The position numbers and the translations under genes were made by a program. From Pandoraea sputorum (GTDB taxonomy: Bacteria; Pseudomonadota; Gammaproteobacteria; Burkholderiales; Burkholderiaceae): DNA of 64,000 nt. Under the pieces are notes generated by a model, which made no database searches, was not told the origin of the DNA, and worked only from the letters and a program-made list of their open reading frames with translations. Shown here piece after piece: positions 34,889 through 44,015 of this stretch (position 1 is its first letter; each line of letters begins with the position of its first letter). The DNA is taken from assembly GCF_000814845.2 (NCBI RefSeq), contig NZ_CP010431.2:3596001-3660000 (forward strand). The letters run 5' to 3'.

Positions 34889-35078
34889 ATGTCGGCTTTG
34901 CTCCGATTCGACGTCCGGTTCTGGGAGCGGTCTACGTCGGCTTGGGGTCGGAACCGGACGCCAGCGATCGGCCAATTTGAGACGTTCGACGCTGGCATCC
35001 ATATCATGGACAATGCTCCGCAGTTTTTTGCCCGCATCCCCGACCGTCAAGGTTTCGATAGTTTAGGGGTCAGGAAAA
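34889..35078. other. Intergenic region with degenerate repeat copy
   Basis: The segment 34886-35000 is made of degenerate repeat units, including ATCGGCCAATTTGAGACGTTC near 34968. No gene was seen. Confidence 0.4.
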
Positions 35079-35210
35079 ATGCCACAGACGATCTATTGTT
35101 GGCACTTCAGGATAGATGTATCGATGCTCGCCGAAGACGAGTGGGAAATTAGCAGTACCGGATGGGCTGGTGCTGCGGACTATTTTCCCAATTCAGTTCC
35201 ACCGAGCTGA
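35079..35210 (+). CDS. Possible small protein, 43 aa (or gene remnant)
   Basis: The frame reads MPQTIYCWHFRIDVSMLAEDEWEI and then a Gly/Ala-rich tail ending NSVPPS. CAGGA lies 6 bases before the ATG. The beginning resembles small Burkholderiales proteins that start with a YCWRC-type cysteine pair followed by PML-x-EEEW. Here the second cysteine would be Phe, which suggests decay. This comparison is from memory and is not verified. The frame could also be chance, since it lies in a repeat-rich gap. Confidence 0.35.
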   Translation: MPQTIYCWHFRIDVSMLAEDEWEISSTGWAGAADYFPNSVPPS

Positions 35211-35317
35211 GTGCGCTGCGGCAGTCCCGCGCACCGTGGATTGGAGAGTTGTGCTTCTTGGAATGCAAGCCATATTTTTGGGGGCACTGGTCGGCTAACG
35301 GGACGCCTGGTTCAGGA

Positions 35318-36016
35318 CTATGTCGCCACTGCCCGCCCGATCGACAGAATTGGCCCTGTCGGACGGTCGATCGGGGAGCCCTGGGGCGGCTCGAGGGTGA
35401 TCTCAAACAACTGATTGGGCAGAAGCGGCGGGAGGTTCTCGAGCGACACCTCGACCGGTACGCCCGCCTTTAACAGCCCCAACGAAACTGGACCGGACCA
35501 TCCATCGGCCTTTGTCCACAGTTGCAGCGTCTTGTTTGCCTCCATCGGCGCTTGTTGTTTCAGTGGGATCAAGCGCAACTTTTTGTCGGTGCCTACCTGC
35601 AACAACCAGCCCGGACTCTTATCCTGGGGAGAGGCGAGCACGACGACGAAGCGCGGCGGTGACGGCGGTGTGCCCAGCTTCACCACTAGCGCAATCGAAA
35701 GAAACAGGGCGGCGCAGGCGACGGCACCGGACGTGAATCGCCAAAAGCGGATGTCGTCCCAGCAGCGACGCCATACTGAACGCTGTACGCCAGAAAGCGT
35801 TCGGTTCAAGCGCTGCCAGAGTTGCGCTGACGGTTCGAGCGGCGCCACGTTATCGGCCAACGGTTGCAAGCGGGCCTCCCATTGGGCGACCTTCGCGGCC
35901 AGGATCGGCTCGTGCCGCAGCCTTGACGCCACGGCTTGTCGTTGCTCCCAAGACAGGGTGCCGATGACATATTCGCCAGCGAGGTCGTCGAGCGCGATGA
36001 GTTCCTCTGGGGTCAT
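35318..36016 (-). CDS. Anti-sigma factor (RskA-like)
   Basis: The 232-residue protein has an N-terminal anti-sigma zone (LIALDDLAGEYVIGTLSWEQRQAV), a single membrane helix at about residues 94-114 (GAVACAALFLSIALVV), and a periplasmic RskA/anti-sigma-K domain (LWTKADGWSGPVSLGLLKAG and ITLEPPQGSPIDRPTGPI). It should hold the ECF sigma factor at the membrane until signal-driven proteolysis. The start at 36016 overlaps the sigma stop as ATGA, a coupled pair. An alternative Met lies three codons earlier. Confidence 0.88.
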   Translation of the reverse strand: MTPEELIALDDLAGEYVIGTLSWEQRQAVASRLRHEPILAAKVAQWEARLQPLADNVAPLEPSAQLWQRLNRTLSGVQRSVWRRCWDDIRFWRFTSGAVACAALFLSIALVVKLGTPPSPPRFVVVLASPQDKSPGWLLQVGTDKKLRLIPLKQQAPMEANKTLQLWTKADGWSGPVSLGLLKAGVPVEVSLENLPPLLPNQLFEITLEPPQGSPIDRPTGPILSIGRAVAT

Positions 36017-36615
36017 TCCATGCACTCACGAAGGGATTGGAGGCCACGGCGTACCCACGCTTTCACAGTCCCAAGGGGTGACCTAAGACGCTCTGCAATT
36101 TCGCTATGCGAGCAGCCATCAAGATACGCGTAAAGAATGCTGGCGCGCCGGGGACCATCCAATCGATCCAGACACCCGGCCAGACGGCCTCGCATCAAGG
36201 GGTCGGCGCCCAATGAGAACGACGTCGGGAGCGACGACGTGTCGGCGTGCATATGGGCATCAAGCGTCTCCTCATCCGCATCGACTTCCTTGCTTCGGCG
36301 ACGGACGGTGTTGAGTGCCTGGTGCCGGACAATGCTGAAGAGCCACCCGCGGCCAGAGCCGCGGGTGGCGTCGAACGTTGCGGCTTGAGTCCAGATACTG
36401 ACGAACGCATCGTGCAACACGTCTTCGGCCAACTGCCGGTCGCGTACGATGCGTTGCGCAACGCCAAGCAGATAGCCCGCGTCGCGCTCATAGAGTTGCC
36501 GCAATGCCTTGGCGTCTTGCCTGCGGCACGCTGCAATCAATGATTCGTAGTCAAACTCATCCGTACTGTCGTGCACAGGCACCCCTCGGAAGCGATAGGC
36601 GGCATGTTGGTACAT
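36013..36615 (-). CDS. ECF RNA polymerase sigma factor (SigK-like)
   Basis: The 200-residue ECF sigma has region 2 (ALRQLYERDAGYLLGVAQRIVRDRQLAEDVLHDAFVSIW) and region 4 (ARASILYAYLDGCSHSEIAERLRSPLGTVKAWVRRGLQSLRE-like). The linker of about 40 residues is acidic and Asp/Glu-rich. The cognate anti-sigma overlaps its end and the DUF3455 lipoprotein gene is 53 bases upstream, so all three probably form one operon. The start is the first in-frame ATG; a weak GGCGG is upstream. Confidence 0.9.
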   Translation of the reverse strand: MYQHAAYRFRGVPVHDSTDEFDYESLIAACRRQDAKALRQLYERDAGYLLGVAQRIVRDRQLAEDVLHDAFVSIWTQAATFDATRGSGRGWLFSIVRHQALNTVRRRSKEVDADEETLDAHMHADTSSLPTSFSLGADPLMRGRLAGCLDRLDGPRRASILYAYLDGCSHSEIAERLRSPLGTVKAWVRRGLQSLRECME

Positions 36616-36668
36616 GCCGCCGAGGATCGACTACGCTTTCCGGAACATGCCTTTCGCCTCAGGTCTTG

Positions 36669-37208
36669 TCAAGATGCCTTCCAGAAAATGTAGTCGGCCT
36701 GATACTTGACGGTTTGTTTCGCACCCTTCGACGCCATGCTGCATGGCGAGGTCGGCGCCGTGCCGCCTTGCGTCGCCAGTCGCTGAATGTACGTCACCCC
36801 TTGCATCGCACCGGTACCCGTCGCGGGATTTGCCTTGACCAATTGCAGCGGGATGTTGCCGGAGCCTGCGGGCGACACTGCCACCTGTGTCGCCGTCACC
36901 TTGGAGCCGTCCATGGACTCCCAGGTCGCGGGCGGACCATAGTATTTCCCGACCACGCTGCCCGACCGGTCGCTCAACGTGGCGTCAGGTCCCACAAAGG
37001 TCCATTCGAACTGGCCCGCAGCGTCTTTCTTTTCCCGGCACTCGTAAAGAATTTCCCCTTTACCCGACGTCTGCATGGCGACCCGATGGCCTTCGGGAAC
37101 CTTCACGGCGTCCGCAACCGGCGCCGACGGGGCATTCATTTGCATACCTCCCGCGCAAGCGCCGAGAACGGCAGGGGCAAGTACGCTGACAAAAACGAAG
37201 CGCTTCAT
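36669..37208 (-). CDS. DUF3455 domain-containing lipoprotein
   Basis: The 179-residue protein has a lipoprotein signal (FVSVLAPAVLGACAGG) with the lipobox LGAC. A DUF3455 domain follows, with ILYECREKK near its start, DATLSDRSGSVVGKYYGPPATWES, and QGVTYIQRLATQGGTAPTSPC at the end. DUF3455 proteins occur beside ECF sigma/anti-sigma pairs in beta-proteobacteria and have no known activity. CAGGAG precedes the ATG at 37208. It is the first gene of the sigma operon and the likely envelope output or sensor. Confidence 0.85.
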   Translation of the reverse strand: MKRFVFVSVLAPAVLGACAGGMQMNAPSAPVADAVKVPEGHRVAMQTSGKGEILYECREKKDAAGQFEWTFVGPDATLSDRSGSVVGKYYGPPATWESMDGSKVTATQVAVSPAGSGNIPLQLVKANPATGTGAMQGVTYIQRLATQGGTAPTSPCSMASKGAKQTVKYQADYIFWKAS

Positions 37209-37735
37209 GACATGACTCCTGTGTAGGTTGAACGGGCAAGATGTCTCGATTTCGGGAACATCACCCTCTCTACACACGAGATGCCGATTTGGATGCGGTG
37301 AATCGAAAATATTTGATTCAGTCTGCTCTGCGGGCAATCGAATGCGGCGGCAGCTTCGATGGACGGCAGTGAGAAGGCGTCATGGCTGGCAGCTGGACAG
37401 ACGCTCCCCCATGACGGATGGACGATTGATCAGGACTGGTTGAATCTTCTTGAGGCAAAGGACAACTCGGCGCTGCGACTTTGTGGCAGTGGGTTAAACG
37501 CAACGTGTAGTCTGAGCCTGAGAAAGAACCTCGAACAAGTCGAGCCGACATTCAGCGGGACTAGCCCAGGATCGCCGCTGGTAGACGTTCGCCAAAGTGC
37601 TCCCCAGCCCTCGCCTGCCAAACGACACTCCGGTCGATCTACTTTTTCTTTTCGGGGCGGGGCATGTCGCGACGCCGTCGGCACAGGGAACGAACCCAAT
37701 GCCCCCTCCGTAAGATGTACTTACTGCAGATGTAC
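37209..37735. other. Intergenic region upstream of the sigma operon
   Basis: This 527-base gap has no convincing gene; open frames here are Pro/Ser/Gly-poor-quality translations. Upstream of the DUF3455 gene on the minus strand, a GCATCCAA stretch is followed about 12 bases later by CGTGTG. That could be part of an autoregulated ECF promoter, but the spacing is unusual. Confidence 0.4.
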
Positions 37736-37743
37736 TTACTGCG
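37714..37743. repeat. 15-bp tandem duplication across a stop codon
   Basis: GATGTACTTACTGC(A/G) occurs twice in tandem, 14 of 15 bases identical. The second copy contains the stop codon of the minus-strand hydrolase gene, so the duplication leaves the protein end intact. Confidence 0.8.
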
Positions 37744-38914
37744 CCGCCCCCGGCGCGGGTGTCGCAGTGCCTGAGATTACCGGACACGACGTCGGTAATG
37801 CGCGCCCGAACAACACCGCGAGTCCGCACGCGGAAGTGAACATGCCAAGTCCGTCATGTCCGACGCCGGGCACTTCTACGACCTGCTGCGCGAGACCCTC
37901 CGGATGGCGCTTCTTCAGATAGGCGAAATACGCTAGCCCCCGCGCGAGCCGGTACGGGCCCTGCGCCATTCCCGCACATGAGCGGTCAATGAAGTGTGTG
38001 TATGGATTCGTGTCGGCCTGCCCGAGCAGGTACACGACATCGCGCGCGACATAATGCGCTTCGAGGTTGCGCACATCCTGCGACGCCACGTAGGGTGGTG
38101 CAGACTTCAGGCCGTACTTCCATTGCGTCGCACGCGGGCACGTGCCGTCAGCAATTGCCTGCGCGTTCGGCCGCTCATCGTCGAAATACAAATAGCTCGA
38201 TGGATTCGCAACCACGTAACGCACCACGATGCCAGCACGCGCGAGTGCATCGCCTTCGCGCCCCGTCACGGCGTAACGCTGCAACAACTGCGCACCGGCC
38301 GAGTGTCCCATCATGACGACTGTCGACAACGACGGATACAAGCGACGGTCGGCGAAATGTGCAAGCAACGCGTCGAGTGCCTCGAACGAGCTGATCGGCC
38401 CCGGCTTACGTGCAGGCTCCCCGCCCTTCCATCCTTCCTGCGACCACGCTAGCGTCGATGGCGGCAACGAAAACGCCCGTGTATCAGCGGACGTCAGAAA
38501 CTGCGGCGCAACGACCATCGTGTCCTTACGGGCCTCAGCGGACTTCTCGACAACCTGTAGCCCTGAAGCGTAATAGACATCGGCATTGCGCAATGTACCG
38601 TGCATCACGATGAACACACGCGTCACGTCAGGTACCGGCTGATTCAGCGGATGGTCCGCGTAGACAGGCAGCAAAGCGCTGCCGTGCGGTGTGTCGACGG
38701 CAATGCGCTGATCGGCAACCGCTTTGACCGGCGCTTCAAAACGGGCCCGCTCGTCTGACGTGGCTGCCTGAACCGAATGGGCGCAGCTCAACACACCGAT
38801 CAGAACGCTGGCCCCGCTCGCCCTCATGAACGGAACGGAGCGCTTCAATACGCTACGGATCGACGTCGTCAACGACGAACGAAATGGTGCGAAGGCAACA
38901 GTAATGGGCGGCAT
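37736..38914 (-). CDS. Secreted alpha/beta hydrolase
   Basis: The protein of about 392 residues has a signal-type N-terminus. The hydrophobic run ASGASVLIGVLSCAHSVQA gives cleavage before ATSDE. The hydrolase fold shows the oxyanion strand FIVMHGTLRNADVY, the nucleophile elbow MGHSAGAQLL (Ser) and a C-terminal His in VPGVGHDGLGM. A Cys pair (GTCPR and RSCAG) may form a disulfide. Starts at 38914 or, close to the signal, 38827 are both possible. It looks like an esterase or depolymerase-like enzyme; the substrate is unknown. Confidence 0.8.
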   Translation of the reverse strand: MPPITVAFAPFRSSLTTSIRSVLKRSVPFMRASGASVLIGVLSCAHSVQAATSDERARFEAPVKAVADQRIAVDTPHGSALLPVYADHPLNQPVPDVTRVFIVMHGTLRNADVYYASGLQVVEKSAEARKDTMVVAPQFLTSADTRAFSLPPSTLAWSQEGWKGGEPARKPGPISSFEALDALLAHFADRRLYPSLSTVVMMGHSAGAQLLQRYAVTGREGDALARAGIVVRYVVANPSSYLYFDDERPNAQAIADGTCPRATQWKYGLKSAPPYVASQDVRNLEAHYVARDVVYLLGQADTNPYTHFIDRSCAGMAQGPYRLARGLAYFAYLKKRHPEGLAQQVVEVPGVGHDGLGMFTSACGLAVLFGRALPTSCPVISGTATPAPGAAQ

Positions 38915-39309
38915 GATGGCAGTGGATAACATCACATGAATACATTCATCGATCGGGCGGGTCACCACGAAACGCCTCTCGTTGATCTTGTAGCGAATGT
39001 CCGTCTGCAGAGTATCGCGCACTCGAAGTCGGATCAAAATGACAGATTCGGACAAGCCCCACCCTTTCGGTCGACATCGAAGCATCCGTGCTTGCGATAA
39101 TCGAGATGGCTCCCCGCCACTCGTTCGACGCATAAAACATGCCGGTCATCTTCTTCAAAAGGCGATCCGCTCTCAGTCGCCTGCTCCGCTTTCTGTATCC
39201 GAAAAATCGCCGACGAACCAAGGCCGTACGGGACTTCGACCGCAAGACAGCCTACTACGATCCCAAGCCATTTCGTCGCCGCCGATAGCCCTGATGGCAC
39301 AAGATTCAA
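38915..39309. other. Intergenic region without recognised gene
   Basis: This 395-base gap lies between two minus-strand genes. A basic 49-codon frame on the plus strand from 39139 (MPVIFFKRRSALSRLLRFLY...) is rich in Arg and Lys and might be a small gene, but has no ribosome site. No other features were seen. Confidence 0.4.
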
Positions 39310-40104
39310 TCACTGCACCGTCCGGCTATGTCCTGCAAGCTTCGGCACCATCTGCGCATACACCGCCGGGTTGCCAGCGACGATTTCGCCGAGGCGCAGG
39401 AAATCGCCGCCGCCCGCGTAGTCGCCCACACGGCCACCGGCCTCAGTAATCAGCAGACTCCCGGCGGCCATGTCCCATGCGTTCACGCCCTGCTCGAAGA
39501 AGCCGTCGAGCCGTCCGGCGGCGACGTTCGCGAGATCCAGCGCGCATGCCCCCGGGCGTCGCAACCCAGCACACGCACCGCTCATCTCGACGAACAGCCG
39601 TGTGTAACGCTCTACGTCGTCCGTATCCCTGAACGGGAAGCCGGTGCCGATCAACCCATCGGCCAGTTGGTCTCGCGCCCCCACCCGAATCGGGCGCTCG
39701 TTCAGAAACGCCCCGCCGCCACGCGTCGCGGTGAACAGCTCGTTCGCGTTCGGGTCGTAGACCACCGCCTGAACCACCTCGCCCCGATACGCCAGCGCAA
39801 TCGACACGCAGTAATACGGGAACCCATGGATAAAGTTCGTCGTGCCATCCAGCGGATCGATGATCCACTCGAAGTCGGAACCGCTGACCTCGCGCCCAGA
39901 CTCTTCCGCCAGAATCGCGTGATCCGGATAGGCTCGCCGAAGCATGTCGATGATCGCCGCCTCCGACGCCCTGTCCACCTCCGTCACGAAATCGTTGTGC
40001 TGCTTCTTGCTGACGGTCAGCCTGCTGAGATCGCCCGAGGCGCGATGGATGATCTGGGCCGCGCCCAGCGCAGCATGGATCGCGACATTAAGCATGGGAT
40101 GCAT
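39310..40104 (-). CDS. Inositol monophosphatase family protein (SuhB-like)
   Basis: The 264-residue Mg2+-dependent phosphatase has the family motifs in order: ILAEESG (Glu), [15 protein letters not shown] (metal-binding Asp-x-x-Asp-Gly-Thr-Thr), and the C-terminal [17 protein letters not shown]. SuhB in bacteria also acts in transcription antitermination for ribosomal RNA. AGGA precedes the ATG at 40104, which fits the family start better than the ORF start 14 codons upstream. The ends of this and the PI-PLC-like gene are 76 bases apart. Confidence 0.93.
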   Translation of the reverse strand: MHPMLNVAIHAALGAAQIIHRASGDLSRLTVSKKQHNDFVTEVDRASEAAIIDMLRRAYPDHAILAEESGREVSGSDFEWIIDPLDGTTNFIHGFPYYCVSIALAYRGEVVQAVVYDPNANELFTATRGGGAFLNERPIRVGARDQLADGLIGTGFPFRDTDDVERYTRLFVEMSGACAGLRRPGACALDLANVAAGRLDGFFEQGVNAWDMAAGSLLITEAGGRVGDYAGGGDFLRLGEIVAGNPAVYAQMVPKLAGHSRTVQ

Positions 40105-40180
40105 GGAACGAAATCCTGATGAAGAACGGCGACAACAGCCGCCCAAGGAATAAAACGAAACACAAACGCGTGACGCCGCA

Positions 40181-41140
40181 TCACACCTTCATAGAACGCG
40201 GTGCATCGTCGCCATCGGACGCGCCGCGCCGCCAACGCGCGTTGCGCGCCACCAGCTCACGCACCAGCGCCCAATCCGCGTGCTCGCAAAAGTCGAGCAT
40301 CATCGTGCCGCACGGCCCATCGAACGTGGCGAGCCGCGCGCTCAGCATGTCATTGATGCCGCGTTGATCACGCCTGACACCGCCACACGCCACGCGATAC
40401 GGATTCGCGCCCATGCCGGTCCCGCTACAAAAGTTGACCACCCAGCGCTCAGCCGCAAATGCATCGCGGCGAGCCAGCAGTGCATCGATCCTCTGCCACT
40501 TGAAATCGATGGACGCTTCCACCGGTACACGGTATTCATCCTGAATCGTGAACGACGCACCTGCGTGCTCGATGTCGAACGTCGCGTTATCCGGCCACGC
40601 CGTGAGATCGATCCCCATCGGCGCAATCGACATCGGCGCACGCGCAAAGCGCCGCCACAATACAATCGCCCCGCGCACATCCCCCAGTCGAGGAATCGTG
40701 TCGGCCAGATACCAGCGGACATGCGCCGCATAGCGCTGGACGTACGACGCAAAGGTCTGCGCGAAGCTCTGCGAGCAGTGCCGGTCGCCACACTCGTCCT
40801 TCACCGACATCACGATGCACTCGCCCGGATGGCGCACAAAAAACGCCGCACACGTCGCGATGACGTCGTCGAACATCAGCCCCAACGCAATGCGCTGATG
40901 ATTGATGTGAAACACATCGTCCTCGTGACGACAGCGAATATCGAGCACCCGCACGCCGTGCGCCAGCTGAACAGCCAGACTTACACGCTGCGTACGGGCG
41001 AGCGCGTCGTCCACGGTGTAGGCGCACGTGTCGTGACTGCCAGGCAACGTGAGGCAGTTAAGTGGGATGTCGTCACGCAGATCCGTCATCCAGGCGGTCT
41101 TCGCGACACGTGTTACCGTTGCATCTTGTTCGTTCGTCAT
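40181..41140 (-). CDS. Phosphatidylinositol-specific phospholipase C-like protein
   Basis: The 319-residue protein has the PI-PLC X-domain hallmarks. These are [11 protein letters not shown] with the first catalytic His, [10 protein letters not shown], and VFHINHQR with the second His region. It has no signal peptide, so unlike many bacterial PI-PLCs it looks cytoplasmic. Such enzymes cleave phosphoinositides or glycosyl-PI, producing inositol phosphates. AAGGGCAAGAAG stands before the ATG at 41140, which supports this start over the one eight codons upstream. It is divergent from the LacI gene by 65 bases. Confidence 0.85.
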   Translation of the reverse strand: MTNEQDATVTRVAKTAWMTDLRDDIPLNCLTLPGSHDTCAYTVDDALARTQRVSLAVQLAHGVRVLDIRCRHEDDVFHINHQRIALGLMFDDVIATCAAFFVRHPGECIVMSVKDECGDRHCSQSFAQTFASYVQRYAAHVRWYLADTIPRLGDVRGAIVLWRRFARAPMSIAPMGIDLTAWPDNATFDIEHAGASFTIQDEYRVPVEASIDFKWQRIDALLARRDAFAAERWVVNFCSGTGMGANPYRVACGGVRRDQRGINDMLSARLATFDGPCGTMMLDFCEHADWALVRELVARNARWRRGASDGDDAPRSMKV

Positions 41141-41205
41141 CTTCTTGCCCTTTTCGTCGTGCACGCTGCGCGAAGCAAGCTTTGCGTCCCCTTACTCGCC
41201 ACGCC

Positions 41206-42252
41206 ATGCCGAAGAAACAAACGTCCTGGGTCACCGCCGCCGACGTCGCCCGCCACGCGGGCGTGTCGCGCTCCGCCGTCTCGCGCGCGTTCTCGCCGAC
41301 CGCCAGCATCGCCCCGCAGACCCGGGAACGCGTCATGGAAGCCGCACGCTCGCTCGGCTATCAGGTCAACCTGATCGCCCGCGAAATGATCATGCAGCGC
41401 AGCAGCATGGTCGGCGTCGTCACCGCGGGCTTCGAGAACCCATTCCGCGCGAAACTCCTCGCGCAAATCATTGCTGCCCTCGGCCGTCACAAACTCACCC
41501 CCATCGTGGTGAACGCGGAAGATCCCGTGCAAATCCAGCAGTCGCTCGACATGCTGCTGAGCTACCGGATCGGCGGCATCATCATGACGTCAGCCTCTCC
41601 CCCGCTCGGACTCGCCCGCCAATACCTCGAAGGCGAGATTCCCGTGGTGATGATCAACCGCGCGTCGAACCTGCCCGGCGCAGACGTGGCAGTGAGCGAC
41701 AACGCCGAAGGCGCCGCACTCGCGGCCCGGCTCCTGATCGACGCCGGCGCGACACGCCTCGCCTTTGTCGGCCCGACCAAACCCAGTTACAACGGTCGCG
41801 CCCGCTGCGCCGGCTTCCTTCGTGCGACACAACACATCGCCAAGGAAGACCCGGCACTCGCCCACGCAGTCGAAACCCACAGCACACCTGGCGACACCTA
41901 CGAATGCGGCGTCGCGGCGGCACACGCCCTGCTCTCGCCACAACACCGACCAGAGCAAGCCCCACGCCCCGATGGCGTGTTCTGCTCGTCCGATTTGCTC
42001 GCGCTCGGTTTCATCGACACGGCGCGTCTGCACTTCGGCATGCGCGTGCCGCAGGACATCCGTGTCGTCGGCTTCGACGACATCCCCGCCGCGAACTACG
42101 ACAACTATCAGCTCACGACCATCGCTCAGGACACGCATGCGCTGTCGGACACCGCCATCGGACTGCTCATCGACCGCATGAACGCTTTCTCGGGTGCCTC
42201 GCGAACGCGTATCGTCCCGGTCACGAGCGTCGTGCGCAGAACTTGCGCCTGA
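41206..42252 (+). CDS. LacI family transcriptional regulator
   Basis: The 348-residue protein has the LacI HTH, TAADVARHAGVSRSAVSRAFSPTASIAPQTRERV, at residues 9-44. A periplasmic-binding-protein-like sensor domain contains VGFDDIPAANYDNYQLTTIAQD. LacI proteins normally bind a palindrome near their sugar-uptake genes. The convergent ABC importer with a perfect palindrome upstream of its binding-protein gene is the obvious target. It may also control the divergent PI-PLC-like gene. Confidence 0.92.
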   Translation: MPKKQTSWVTAADVARHAGVSRSAVSRAFSPTASIAPQTRERVMEAARSLGYQVNLIAREMIMQRSSMVGVVTAGFENPFRAKLLAQIIAALGRHKLTPIVVNAEDPVQIQQSLDMLLSYRIGGIIMTSASPPLGLARQYLEGEIPVVMINRASNLPGADVAVSDNAEGAALAARLLIDAGATRLAFVGPTKPSYNGRARCAGFLRATQHIAKEDPALAHAVETHSTPGDTYECGVAAAHALLSPQHRPEQAPRPDGVFCSSDLLALGFIDTARLHFGMRVPQDIRVVGFDDIPAANYDNYQLTTIAQDTHALSDTAIGLLIDRMNAFSGASRTRIVPVTSVVRRTCA

Positions 42253-42270
42253 CGACCCCGACCCTGTCCG

Positions 42271-43131
42271 TCATTTGAGTCCGCCGGAGAATCCGTGCAG
42301 CAAATAGCGTTGCACGTATCCGGCGACGGCTAACGTCGGCAGCGACGCGATCATGCCCACGCTCATCAGATCGCCCCAATCGATGCCGTTCTCCGTGACA
42401 TAGCCCGCCACTGCGAGCGGCAACGTGAACTTGCTCGGCGACGAGACGAACAGCAGCGCAAGCAGAAACTCGTTCCAGGCGGCGATCAGCACGAAGATCG
42501 CCGTCGCAACCAATCCCGGGGCACACAGCGGCAACATGATGTCCACCAGACGACGGAACAGCCCGGCGCCATCGATGCACGCCGCTTCGTCGTAATCGAC
42601 GGGAATCTCACGCACGAACGACAGCAGCATCCAGATCGACAACGGCAGCGTGTACACCTGATAGGCGAGCATCAGCCCGAGCACCGAGTCGAGCAGATGC
42701 AACGTCTTCGCCAGCGAAAACAGCGGCACGGCGACAGTAATCGGCGGCATCAGCTTGACCGCCAGGACAAGCATCAGGAACACCACGTCGAGCCGCCCCG
42801 GGAAGCGCAAACGCACGAGTGCGTAGGCCGCCGGAAATGCCAGCGTCAGCGACAGCAGTGTCGTGCCACAGCTCACCAGCAGGGAATTGAGCACCTGACG
42901 GCCGATGCCGCTCTCCCATACGGTCAGGAAGTGCTGCAAGGTCGGTGCCTGCGGCCACAACGCGAGCGGATGATCGAGACGCTCCAGCGTCGGCGTGAAC
43001 GCCGCACCCAGCATCCAGACACACGGCAGCAGCAACATCGCCAGCGCAGCGATGCGCAACGCCCAGAGCAGCGTTTGCTGCCCAGACCGGCGGAACATGG
43101 GGGACGACGTGCCTGCACTTATCGCACTCAT
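42271..43131 (-). CDS. Carbohydrate ABC transporter permease (MalG-like)
   Basis: The 286-residue inner-membrane permease has six hydrophobic segments and the cytoplasmic EAA loop VDYDEAACIDGAGLFRRLVDIMLPL. It ends with a QRYLLHGFSGGLK tail typical of MalG-type subunits. It is the last gene of the importer operon. The start overlaps the stop of the MalF-like gene by 4 bases (ATGA). Confidence 0.93.
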   Translation of the reverse strand: MSAISAGTSSPMFRRSGQQTLLWALRIAALAMLLLPCVWMLGAAFTPTLERLDHPLALWPQAPTLQHFLTVWESGIGRQVLNSLLVSCGTTLLSLTLAFPAAYALVRLRFPGRLDVVFLMLVLAVKLMPPITVAVPLFSLAKTLHLLDSVLGLMLAYQVYTLPLSIWMLLSFVREIPVDYDEAACIDGAGLFRRLVDIMLPLCAPGLVATAIFVLIAAWNEFLLALLFVSSPSKFTLPLAVAGYVTENGIDWGDLMSVGMIASLPTLAVAGYVQRYLLHGFSGGLK

Positions 43132-44000
43132 CGCGCCCCCCGCTTACGAATCGACATCCAGACATTGACCGAGACGAGTATGGATGCGACCAGCAACATC
43201 AGCACTGACGCCGCACTCGCGGGCCCCACACTGAAAAAGCGAAATCCGGTGTCGTAGACATAGGTCGACAGTGTCTGCGTCGCGTTGCCGGGACCACCTC
43301 CGGTGAGCGCATAGACCTTGTCGAACAGTTTGAACGTGTCGATCGAGCGCAGCAGCATGGCCAGCACGAACTGCGGCACAAGCAGCGGCAGCGTGATGTC
43401 GCGCAGACATTGCCACTCGCTCGCGCCGTCGGTGCGCGCCGCTTCGAACAACTCCGGATCGATGGACTGAATACCCGCGAGCACGATCAGGAACGCCATG
43501 GGCGTCCATTGCCAGACGTCCACAAGAATCAGCGACCAGATCGCCAGCCCCGGATCGGACAACCATTGCACACCCGGCAAACCGAACTTCGCGAGCAGCG
43601 CGTTCAGGAACCCGCCGAAATTCAGCCAGTTGCGCCAGATGGCCGAGCACACCAGCGTGGAGAGCATCATCGGCAGGATCAACAGCGGCATGACGAAGCG
43701 CCGCCCGCGAAACGCTCGGGAGAACAGCAACGCCAATGCTGCGCCGAGCACCACCTCGCACACCGACGCCACGACCGTGAAGTGCACCGTGTTGATGAAG
43801 CTCGCGGCGAAGTTGTCGTCGGCGAGCACCGCCCGATAGTTCGTCAGCCCGGTGAACGCCCGGTGCCCCGACGCGTAGTCAACCTGGAAGAACGAATCGA
43901 ACAGCACCTGCAATACCGGATACAACGCCAGCACCGCGATAACAAGGAATGCCGGGCCCACCAGCCAGATCAGGGGCCACCAGCGACGTGCAGCACGCAT
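43128..44000 (-). CDS. Carbohydrate ABC transporter permease (MalF-like)
   Basis: The 290-residue permease has six membrane helices, the conserved N-terminal LVGPAFLVIAVLALYPVLQVLFDSF, and the EAA motif LFEAARTDGASEWQCLRDITLPLL. It forms a heterodimer with the MalG-like protein. It begins 15 bases after the binding-protein gene, so all three are one transcription unit. Confidence 0.93.
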   Translation of the reverse strand: MRAARRWWPLIWLVGPAFLVIAVLALYPVLQVLFDSFFQVDYASGHRAFTGLTNYRAVLADDNFAASFINTVHFTVVASVCEVVLGAALALLFSRAFRGRRFVMPLLILPMMLSTLVCSAIWRNWLNFGGFLNALLAKFGLPGVQWLSDPGLAIWSLILVDVWQWTPMAFLIVLAGIQSIDPELFEAARTDGASEWQCLRDITLPLLVPQFVLAMLLRSIDTFKLFDKVYALTGGGPGNATQTLSTYVYDTGFRFFSVGPASAASVLMLLVASILVSVNVWMSIRKRGAR

Positions 44001-44015
44001 GGAATCGTCGGGACG

